Positions 7,188 to 13,879 of a stretch of DNA of 16,964 nucleotides are shown piece after piece. The notes beneath the pieces are model-generated. The model did no database searches, was not told the DNA's origin, and was given only the letters and a program-made list of their open reading frames with translations. The stretch spans positions 1-16,964 of the forward strand of contig JAEOTV010000231.1 in assembly GCA_016839635.1 (NCBI GenBank), in the 5' to 3' direction. This stretch comes from Promethearchaeota archaeon (lineage in GTDB: Archaea > Asgardarchaeota > Lokiarchaeia > Sigynarchaeales > SOKP01). Position numbers and translations under genes: made by a program. Positions within the stretch are counted from its first letter, which is position 1. Every line of letters begins with the position of its first letter.

Positions 7188-9200
7188 TTGAAGTTCTTTA
7201 AATTGTTCACAACTTTTAAAATTAGGAATATGACGGTTTCCAACCGTATCGTCATGCCTGCATTAAATCTTAACCTAGCAGATAATGGTTTTATCACAAA
7301 AAGATTAATCGACTTCTATGTTGAAAGAGCAAAGGGGGGAGCTGGAATGTTAATTGTTGGAGGATGTTATATAGATCTCTATGCAAAAGGGGTTCCTATG
7401 ATGATTTCAATTGAAAATGACGATTATGTCTCAAAATTAACAGAATTTACAGAAGCAGTACATAACGCTCGAGATGATGTTAAGGTTGTCTGTCAATTAT
7501 ATCATAGTGGAGCCTATACATTCCCACAAATAATCGGTAAGGCACCCATTGCACCTTCTGCGGTATATAGTAATTTCAGTAAAACAACCCCTAGAGAAAT
7601 GACTCTGGAGGATATTAAAACAGAGCAACGAGCTTTTGCTGATGCTGCCATCCGAGCAAAAAAAGCAGGTTTTGACGCAGTAGAAATATGCGCTAATGCT
7701 GGTTATTTGTTCAGTCAATTTACATCACCAAAGACAAATATACGAACTGATGAGTATGGTGGTAGTCTTGAAAATCGTTTAAGATTTCCTCTAGAGACCC
7801 TTGAATTAATGAGATCTATTGTAAATGATTTTCCTATTGGATATCGAATTTCTGGAGACGATTTTGTTCCAGAGAGTAATACTTATAAAGAAAAAGCCAT
7901 AATTGCAGAAAGAATATCAAAATATTTGGATTATTTAAATGTAACCGGAGGTTGGCATGAAACAAAAACCCCACAAACGACTATGGATGTTCCAGAAGGA
8001 TGTTATACATATTTAGCTGAAAATATCAGGAATCATGTCTCCATTCCAGTTTTTGCGTCCAATCGGATTAATAATCCTGAATTAGCTGAACAAGTATTAA
8101 TGGCTGGAAAATCAGATGCCATTTGTATGGGTAGAGCATTAGTTGCAGATCCTTATTTACCATTAAAAGCAAAAAAAGGTGAACTTCACGATATTATGAC
8201 CTGTATTGGCTGTAATCAAGGATGTTTTGACGCAATTTTTAAGATGGTTCCAGTATCTTGTTTAAGAAACGCTAGAGCTGGAAATGAGGCTAAAACAGAA
8301 TTAAAACCTATTAAAGAAAAAAAGAGAATAATGGTCATCGGTGCAGGTCCAGGAGGATTGGAAGCTGCAAGAGTTGCGGGAATGAGAGGCCATGAAGTTC
8401 ATATTTTTGAAAAAGATGACAAAATTGGAGGTTTAATAAATATCATTTGGATACCTCCTGGAAGAAATGAATTCAAGAGGATGATTGACAATTATTCATA
8501 TTGGTTACAAAAATATGGAATCCACTTACATCTCGATCAGGAAGTTACATTAGACACTGTTAGGCAACTTAATCCTGATGTAGTGTTTGTAGCAACTGGT
8601 GCAAAGCCAATAAAACCCCCGATTCCCGGCATCGAAAGAGAGAACGTTTATTGGGCTAACGATGTCTTTAGTATGGATGCTCCTATTGGCAAAAACAATG
8701 TAATTATTGGTGGAGGCGCAACAGGAATCGAGCTAGCTATTTATTTAGCCAAGTATGGTGCTTTAAGTCTTGAAGCATTTGATTTTCTGACTTCCTACAA
8801 AGCTCTAGACCCTAATACAGCATTAAATATGTTACATGACGGGAGGAATAAGGTAACTGTTTTAGAACAACTATCAAAATTAGGTTCAGCTCTAGGTAAA
8901 ACAACTAAATGGGTGCTTCTTGATAAATGTGATGCTTTAGGTGTTAAATTCCATACTGGCGTAAGAGTTAAAGAAATTGGACAGAATTCTGTAGCCTATC
9001 TTGACACAAAAGATAATGAACAAATAATTACTGATGTAGATTTGGTATATTATGCTACTGGAGTAAAACCAAATGATTCTCTTTTTAAAGAAATAAAACA
9101 GCTTAAAAATATTGAAGTAACAAAAATTGGAGATGCTAGAAAGCCAGAAACAGTTTTAGAAGCAATTCATAGAGCATATAAGCTTGCAAATAACATATAA
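7188..9200 (+). CDS. Old-yellow-enzyme/2,4-dienoyl-CoA reductase-like iron-sulfur flavoprotein
   Basis: A 670-residue two-part oxidoreductase of the FadH/BaiCD/trimethylamine-dehydrogenase type. The N-terminal FMN TIM barrel (1-335) begins LFTTFKIRNMTVSNRIVMP and includes TDEYGGSLENRLRF (187-200). A [4Fe-4S] site follows with Cys339, Cys342, Cys346 and Cys358. The FAD/NAD(P) half has GAGPGG (385-390) and GGGATG (508-513). Such enzymes pass hydride from NAD(P)H through FAD, the cluster and FMN to a conjugated double bond in an enoyl- or dienoyl-CoA or a 2-enoate. Odd: the active-site strand usually reading HAAHGYL reads CANAGYL (168-174), so the His pair is absent. The ~25-residue insert before KVTVLE (555-560) is usual for this subfamily. 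The start is TTG 7188, preceded by GAGGT; the protein begins exactly where the family does. Substrate unknown. Confidence 0.9.
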   Translation: MKFFKLFTTFKIRNMTVSNRIVMPALNLNLADNGFITKRLIDFYVERAKGGAGMLIVGGCYIDLYAKGVPMMISIENDDYVSKLTEFTEAVHNARDDVKVVCQLYHSGAYTFPQIIGKAPIAPSAVYSNFSKTTPREMTLEDIKTEQRAFADAAIRAKKAGFDAVEICANAGYLFSQFTSPKTNIRTDEYGGSLENRLRFPLETLELMRSIVNDFPIGYRISGDDFVPESNTYKEKAIIAERISKYLDYLNVTGGWHETKTPQTTMDVPEGCYTYLAENIRNHVSIPVFASNRINNPELAEQVLMAGKSDAICMGRALVADPYLPLKAKKGELHDIMTCIGCNQGCFDAIFKMVPVSCLRNARAGNEAKTELKPIKEKKRIMVIGAGPGGLEAARVAGMRGHEVHIFEKDDKIGGLINIIWIPPGRNEFKRMIDNYSYWLQKYGIHLHLDQEVTLDTVRQLNPDVVFVATGAKPIKPPIPGIERENVYWANDVFSMDAPIGKNNVIIGGGATGIELAIYLAKYGALSLEAFDFLTSYKALDPNTALNMLHDGRNKVTVLEQLSKLGSALGKTTKWVLLDKCDALGVKFHTGVRVKEIGQNSVAYLDTKDNEQIITDVDLVYYATGVKPNDSLFKEIKQLKNIEVTKIGDARKPETVLEAIHRAYKLANNI

Positions 9201-9239
9201 ACTATTTTACTAATAAAAATAAAAATTTGAAGTAATAGA

Positions 9240-10790
9240 TTAAGAATTAAAGAGTTTACCAGTTTTTTTTTCTTCTTCTTCTCGAAGTGGTTGTTTCATT
9301 ATCTTTCCTGTAGGTGTTTTAGGTAGATCATCTCTAAATTCCACATATTTTGGTACTTTAAAGTCAGCCAAATTTTTTTTACAATAATCAATAATTTCTT
9401 GTTCAGTGATAGATTCCCCCTCTTTTAATACTATAAACGCTTTAGGAAGTTCTCCATAGACATCATCCTTCACTCCAATCACAGTTCCTAATGAAACCGC
9501 AGGATGGGAATAAATTACTTCTTCAATTTCACGTGGATAAATATTCTCTCCTCCTCGTATTATCATATCCTTTTTGCGATCTGTTATATAGAAAAACCCA
9601 TCATCATCCATATATCCAATATCTCCTGTATACAGCCATCCATCCTTGAGAGTTTCTGCGTTAGCATCAGGATTTTTATAATATTCTTTCATGATATTAT
9701 CTCCCTTAACGACAATTTCACCCTTGGTATTTGGAGGAACATCTTTTCCATTTTCATTAACAATTTTCATTTCATTTCCGGGCAAAGGAATTCCAATGCT
9801 TCCTACTTTCCTTCTATCTTCAGTTTCAGTTGGTAATGGATTGACTGAAGAAGCACATGTACCCTCGGTTAGACCATATCCTTCTACTATTTTACAATTA
9901 AATGTTTTTTCAAATTCCTTGAATACTTCTACAGGCAAAGGAGCAGCTCCACATATAACAAACTCTAATGAAGAAAGATCTAAATTCTCATGTGGCATCC
10001 TAAGTAAAATTGAGAGCACAGTTGGAACACAACTAAAAGTGGATGCCTTATACTTAGCAACAGTTTCCCAATGTGTTTGAGCTGAAAATCCAGGTGTCAA
10101 TATACAACTTGCTCCAGTTGTGAGTGGTGCCATAACAGTTACTATTTGAGCATTGACGTGAAATAACGGCAAAATCAACATAAATCGATACGATTCCTTA
10201 GCATTCATGAAATCTCGTATCATTTCAGCATTTCGTCTAATATTAAAATGAGTTTGTAATACACCTTTTGGAAAACCAGTAGTGCCTGATGTATATAATA
10301 TAGCAGCAGGATCTTCTTTTTCATTAATCTTCACTTTTGGAGGAGGATCAGCTGATGCATTTTCTACTAATTCACCAAAATTTAACGTTCCTTCTATTTT
10401 ATCTCCAATTACAATTATATGCTCTAAATCGGGGAGCTCTCCCTTAATTTGATTTACTAATTCCACAAACTGAGGAATTGTTACAATAGCTTTGGCCTCT
10501 GAATGCCCTACTACAAATTTTACTTCTCGAGGTTTAAATAACGCATTTACTGGACCAGTAACTGCTCCAATTTTAGGAATACCTAAGTATAAATATACAT
10601 ATTCAAGCATATTTGGTAAATAAACACTCACTTTATCGCCTTTTCTGATGCCTAAATCATATAAAAAATTCGCTACTCTATTTGCGAGCTCATTCAATTG
10701 AGAATAAGAGATAGTAATATCCTTCCAATATAGAAATACTTTATCCATATATTTTTTTGCTTGGTTTTCTACTAATTCTCTTAAATTCAT
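9240..10790 (-). CDS. AMP-forming acyl-CoA synthetase (fatty-acid/aryl-CoA ligase-like)
   Basis: A 516-residue member of the ANL adenylate-forming family, which activates a carboxylic acid with ATP and joins it to CoA. Seen: the P-loop YTSGTTGFPKG (166-176), GYGLTEGT (304-311), YTGD (387-390), the hinge DRKKDMIIRGGENIYP (404-419), and the C-terminal PTGKIMK with catalytic Lys496. All core motifs are intact and the length is typical of medium/long-chain or 4-coumarate-type ligases. Motifs do not fix the acid. On the minus strand AAGGA lies about nine bases before ATG 10790. A good TATA box lies ~70 bases upstream, so it may have its own promoter, although the luciferase-like gene 153 bases upstream points the same way. 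It would supply the CoA thioesters used by the dehydrogenase, hydratase and thiolase-like genes nearby. Confidence 0.93.
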   Translation of the reverse strand: MNLRELVENQAKKYMDKVFLYWKDITISYSQLNELANRVANFLYDLGIRKGDKVSVYLPNMLEYVYLYLGIPKIGAVTGPVNALFKPREVKFVVGHSEAKAIVTIPQFVELVNQIKGELPDLEHIIVIGDKIEGTLNFGELVENASADPPPKVKINEKEDPAAILYTSGTTGFPKGVLQTHFNIRRNAEMIRDFMNAKESYRFMLILPLFHVNAQIVTVMAPLTTGASCILTPGFSAQTHWETVAKYKASTFSCVPTVLSILLRMPHENLDLSSLEFVICGAAPLPVEVFKEFEKTFNCKIVEGYGLTEGTCASSVNPLPTETEDRRKVGSIGIPLPGNEMKIVNENGKDVPPNTKGEIVVKGDNIMKEYYKNPDANAETLKDGWLYTGDIGYMDDDGFFYITDRKKDMIIRGGENIYPREIEEVIYSHPAVSLGTVIGVKDDVYGELPKAFIVLKEGESITEQEIIDYCKKNLADFKVPKYVEFRDDLPKTPTGKIMKQPLREEEEKKTGKLFNS

Positions 10791-10857
10791 ATTTCATTTC
10801 CTTTTTAGTTTGTTTTTATCATACAGTAAATTAAACAAGCAAAAGTATTTTCTCTCA

Positions 10858-10865
10858 TATATAAA
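10858..10865 (-). promoter_or_regulatory. TATA box candidate for the acyl-CoA synthetase gene
   Basis: On the minus strand these bases read TTTATATA, an excellent archaeal TATA match, about 68 bases before the start at 10790. This would give a leader of roughly 45 bases. It suggests the ligase can be transcribed apart from the luciferase-like gene upstream. Confidence 0.5.
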
Positions 10866-10943
10866 TATTATAATATTGATTGAAATTCATTCATAATTAG
10901 ATAAATATGAGAAAAAGAAGACTAATAATTAAAAATAAAGATT

Positions 10944-12020
10944 TTAATGATTAAAGACTGGATAAGTTTCTTTGAAATAGCTTAATACTGAATCTGTAAA
11001 TAATTCTAAAGACTGAAAATAATTCCCTACTCCAAATACTTCAATTAGAAAATGTTCTACACCAGCTTTAATAAATTCATCTATTTGTTCAATACAATCT
11101 CCAGGGCTCCCAAAAATGATTAAAGAATCAATAAGTCCCTCCGGAATATTTTCCTTTGCAAATTCCATTACTTCATTCTGAGATTTAGCCATATCTGATA
11201 AAGTTTCATTAATGAGCCGGTGTTGGAATTTTTCAGGAAGCTTTACATTATATTCTTCTAGAAAGTGTGAATTTACACTCATAGCAAGACCAAATGATTT
11301 TCCCATCTCTCGGGCCATATCTGGATTATCTTTACTAACTACAACAAATACCTCACATGCTTTTTCAATTTCATCCAATCTTCCCCCTTTCCCTAAAATT
11401 TTTAATTGTTTCTTATATGATTGTGCATTGCATATCGGGAGCCATCCATCAGCAACACGACCTGTAAACTCAATTAATCTTGGGCCATTAGCAGCGATCC
11501 ACATTTTTGGTATATTTTTTATTGGATATTGTAATCGGGCACTCTTTAAATTAAAAAATTCGCCTGTATAATCAACTCTTCCCTTTCTTGATTGGGTAGT
11601 TTTCCACAGCTCTTTTATCACTTCAACAGCTTCAATTAACCTTGATGCTGGTTTATCCCAAATTATTCCAAATTCATTCAAGTTCATTGCTTCTCCAGCC
11701 CCAATTCCCAAAATAAACCGATCATTACTTAATCGTTGAATTGTAAGTGCATCTAATGCAATTTGAGATGGATGTCTTCTATGAGGATCTGTTACACATG
11801 AACCAATTCTTATATTTTCCGTCTGTGAAGCAGCTATAGGTAGTAGTACATTACTACTCACTACTTCAGAATTCGCTGGAGACGAGTTTAGATGATCCAT
11901 CATAAAAATTGAATTGTATCCACTTTTTTCACAATACTGTATTGATTTTAAATAATCTTTTGTTTTCAACCCTAGATACACTGCATTTGTTCCATGCTGA
12001 AAACCAAATTTAACATCCAT
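10944..12020 (-). CDS. LLM-class (luciferase-like) oxidoreductase, probably F420-dependent
   Basis: A 358-residue TIM-barrel protein of the bacterial-luciferase-like superfamily. Seen: YNSIFMMDHL (35-44), IRIGSCVTDPHRRHPSQIA (70-88), the LSNDRFILGIGAGEAMNLNEFG segment (97-118) that resembles the cofactor region of Mer and other F420-dependent members, and MWIAANGP then GRVADGWLP (173-195). F420 rather than FMN use is inferred from this resemblance and the likely archaeal host. It is longer than Mer and is not clearly that enzyme, so the reaction is left open: oxidation of an alcohol or reduction of an enoyl, imine or aldehyde substrate would all fit. The start ATG 12020 has GAGGG nine bases upstream on the minus strand, and a TATA-like TTATAAAG lies about 52 bases upstream. 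It is upstream of, and codirectional with, the acyl-CoA synthetase. Confidence 0.85.
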   Translation of the reverse strand: MDVKFGFQHGTNAVYLGLKTKDYLKSIQYCEKSGYNSIFMMDHLNSSPANSEVVSSNVLLPIAASQTENIRIGSCVTDPHRRHPSQIALDALTIQRLSNDRFILGIGAGEAMNLNEFGIIWDKPASRLIEAVEVIKELWKTTQSRKGRVDYTGEFFNLKSARLQYPIKNIPKMWIAANGPRLIEFTGRVADGWLPICNAQSYKKQLKILGKGGRLDEIEKACEVFVVVSKDNPDMAREMGKSFGLAMSVNSHFLEEYNVKLPEKFQHRLINETLSDMAKSQNEVMEFAKENIPEGLIDSLIIFGSPGDCIEQIDEFIKAGVEHFLIEVFGVGNYFQSLELFTDSVLSYFKETYPVFNH

Positions 12021-12071
12021 TATTGTCGACCCTCAATCTTTTTGTATAAAATAGGATTTACTTTTTTCTTA

Positions 12072-12079
12072 CTTTATAA
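12072..12079 (-). promoter_or_regulatory. TATA box candidate for the LLM oxidoreductase gene
   Basis: The minus strand reads TTATAAAG here, about 52 bases before ATG 12020. This would give a ~25-base leader that includes the GAGGG ribosome site. The geometry is sensible, but the region is AT-rich. Confidence 0.35.
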
Positions 12080-12233
12080 CAATAAGTATAGTATTTTGTG
12101 AGATCCTTAAAAAATTTTAACACTTTTGAATAAATATTAATGTGATTATGTAACATATTAATATGAATAAAATCTATTTTCCATAGTAATCTAACTTTAT
12201 TACTCATAAAATAGAGTTTAAATTGTGATAAAA

Positions 12234-13127
12234 ATGTCAGAAGAAGATTTATCTAAAAAATTAGTTATAAGTGCAGCACTTACAGGAGCTGTAACCAATA
12301 GAGACATGAATCCTAATGTTCCATTTACTGCCGAAGAATTTGGGGATGAAGCTAAAAAATGTTATAAGGCAGGAGCAGCAATAGTACACATTCATGCACG
12401 AGATCCAGAAAAGGGTAATCCTACACATGAATTAGATATTATTGGAGCAATAATCGATAATATTAAAGAAAAAGCTCCAGATATATTGATTAATCTTAGC
12501 ACCGCAATAAGTACAATAGTAACTCCTAAACAGAGGATTACACCTATCGTAACATTTAAACCTCCTATAGCTTCATTAAACACCAATTCAATGAATTTCG
12601 CAGTAGGAGATCATAAAACTGGGCAAGTTGGACTAGGAGCGAAAACTATTTTTGCAAACACATTCGATACAATTCAAAAATTTGCAAAATCAATGAAAAA
12701 AGCGGAGACAAAACCAGAAATAGAAGTTTACGATTTTGGTGGAATGTATAACATTTTACATTTAGCAAAACAACAGCCTAAAAGATTGATTGATCCTCCA
12801 CTCCACTTCCAGTTTGTATTCGGTGTTTTAGGAGGAGTACCATTTTCCTATGAAAATTTAGCTCACTTCATAAACTTAAAACCTCCAGATGCTAGTTGGA
12901 GCGTTTGCGGTGTAGCAAAAAATCAACACCAAGCAGCGATGTGTGCAGCAGCTATGGATGGTCATATTAGGGTGGGACTAGAAGATAATACAAAATTACC
13001 CGATGGTAGATTAGCCAAAGGAAGTTGGGAACAAGTAGAATGGGCAGCGAAGGTTGCTAGAATAGTAAATCGCGAACCGGCTACACCCGATGAAACCCGA
13101 AAAATCTTTAGTTTATATCAACAATAA
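12234..13127 (+). CDS. Beta-keto acid cleavage enzyme (BKACE, DUF849; Kce-like)
   Basis: A 297-residue Zn-dependent TIM-barrel enzyme. The family converts a beta-keto acid plus acetyl-CoA into acetoacetate plus a shorter acyl-CoA; the founding member Kce acts in lysine fermentation. Seen by alignment with Kce: Zn ligands His52 and His54 (HIHARDP) and Glu250; catalytic Arg246 and Asp251 in RVGLEDN; Glu164 in EIEVYDFG; Ser89 in NLSTA; and Ser114 where Kce has Thr106. Odd: Val20 (TGAV) replaces Glu14 of Kce (TGAE), the residue thought to hold the substrate amine, so 3-keto-5-aminohexanoate is an unlikely substrate. I chose ATG 12234 over the in-frame GTG 12225 because GTGAT (12225-12229) looks like the ribosome site. 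It is divergent from the LLM oxidoreductase and convergent with the DUF35 gene. Confidence 0.9.
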   Translation: MSEEDLSKKLVISAALTGAVTNRDMNPNVPFTAEEFGDEAKKCYKAGAAIVHIHARDPEKGNPTHELDIIGAIIDNIKEKAPDILINLSTAISTIVTPKQRITPIVTFKPPIASLNTNSMNFAVGDHKTGQVGLGAKTIFANTFDTIQKFAKSMKKAETKPEIEVYDFGGMYNILHLAKQQPKRLIDPPLHFQFVFGVLGGVPFSYENLAHFINLKPPDASWSVCGVAKNQHQAAMCAAAMDGHIRVGLEDNTKLPDGRLAKGSWEQVEWAAKVARIVNREPATPDETRKIFSLYQQ

Positions 13128-13132
13128 ATAGA

Positions 13133-13150
13133 TTTTTTTGTTTTTTATTT
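13133..13150 (+). terminator. T-run terminator after the BKACE gene
   Basis: Seven T, a G, six T and ATTT begin five bases after the stop at 13127 without a GC stem. This is a good candidate for archaeal intrinsic termination. Confidence 0.5.
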
Positions 13151-13243
13151 CTAATTTCATTTTTTTCCTAATCTACATAATATATAAATGACTTATTTTC
13201 TAGGATCGTTGGAAAATCAGAAAATATTATTAGAAAATCGAAT

Positions 13244-13272
13244 AAAAAAAATTGAAAAATAAAAAGAAAAAT
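13244..13272 (-). terminator. T-run terminator after the DUF35 gene
   Basis: On the minus strand, several T-runs (up to eight T, complement of 13244-13251) follow immediately after the DUF35 stop at 13273. They face the BKACE terminator across a 145-base convergent spacer that holds no other feature I can see. Confidence 0.4.
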
Positions 13273-13875
13273 TTAAAATGTAAAGCCTTCTGGCAATTCC
13301 GATTCACTTGTACCTTCAACAACAAACATTAAATCCATAATTGTGTAGGTCGGATTCTTGGTTCGAAAAATTGGCACAACTTTCTTTCCAATTTCTGGTT
13401 CTCCTACAACTAACACACTCATGAGAATTGTAACCACTTCTTCATCAAATTCTACATTTATAAATTTGATGGGTTTTGGTAGGATATTAAAAGCTCCAGA
13501 ACGATGGGTAATGATAAATGAGTGGATCCTAGCAGTTTTTTGAGCTTTTTCAGTAATATCTACAACCGTATTTTTTCTTAGACAATCTGGACAAAAGATT
13601 CGAAATGGTTCATAAATTGAACCTTTTGTTTCACATTTTTCATTATCACATCTAGAACCCATTAGTTTTCCTTTACCAAGAGATTCGAAAAATACAGCTT
13701 CTCCTCCGTATGAGTGTATATATGTCATATCTCTAGGGTTTGTAACCCCTGCTAATTTTCCTGTATCTTTATTATAAATCGGTTGATTTGCTTCAATTAT
13801 ATGAAATACACCTTTAGGTTTATATCTCCCCTTAACAATATCTACAAAACCTTTTTCTTCTTCTGTTTTTGGCAT
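13273..13875 (-). CDS. DUF35 OB-fold/zinc-ribbon protein, partner of the thiolase-like protein
   Basis: A 200-residue DUF35-type protein: an N-terminal extension (1-60), a zinc ribbon with Cys76, Cys81, Cys95 and Cys98, and a C-terminal OB-fold (about 105-185). The first Cys pair is spaced CX4C rather than the common CX2C. DUF35 proteins form complexes with thiolase-fold partners: the archaeal thiolase/HMG-CoA synthase complex, BbsA in toluene degradation, and the DUF35 domain paired with the Ltp2 steroid aldolase. They help bind the CoA substrate or shuttle intermediates. Its start lies four bases after the stop of the thiolase-like gene, and AGGAGG is embedded in the end of that gene, which indicates tight co-expression. 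At 200 residues it is longer than the usual ~130-150, mainly through the N-terminal part. Confidence 0.9.
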   Translation of the reverse strand: MPKTEEEKGFVDIVKGRYKPKGVFHIIEANQPIYNKDTGKLAGVTNPRDMTYIHSYGGEAVFFESLGKGKLMGSRCDNEKCETKGSIYEPFRIFCPDCLRKNTVVDITEKAQKTARIHSFIITHRSGAFNILPKPIKFINVEFDEEVVTILMSVLVVGEPEIGKKVVPIFRTKNPTYTIMDLMFVVEGTSESELPEGFTF

Positions 13876-13879
13876 TTTT

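Noticed and set aside
8745..8850. Apparent insertion in the second nucleotide-binding fold of the OYE-type protein
   Set aside because: The segment before KVTVLE looked like an insertion, but the same segment is usual in this FadH/BaiCD-like subfamily, so it is not novel.
9504..10080. Plus-strand open frames (110 and 129 codons) across the acyl-CoA synthetase
   Set aside because: They lie opposite a fully motif-supported minus-strand gene and have low-complexity, family-less sequences; they are antisense shadows.
11212..11571. Plus-strand 119-codon frame inside the LLM oxidoreductase
   Set aside because: It is antisense to a well-supported gene and has no recognisable motif or ribosome site.
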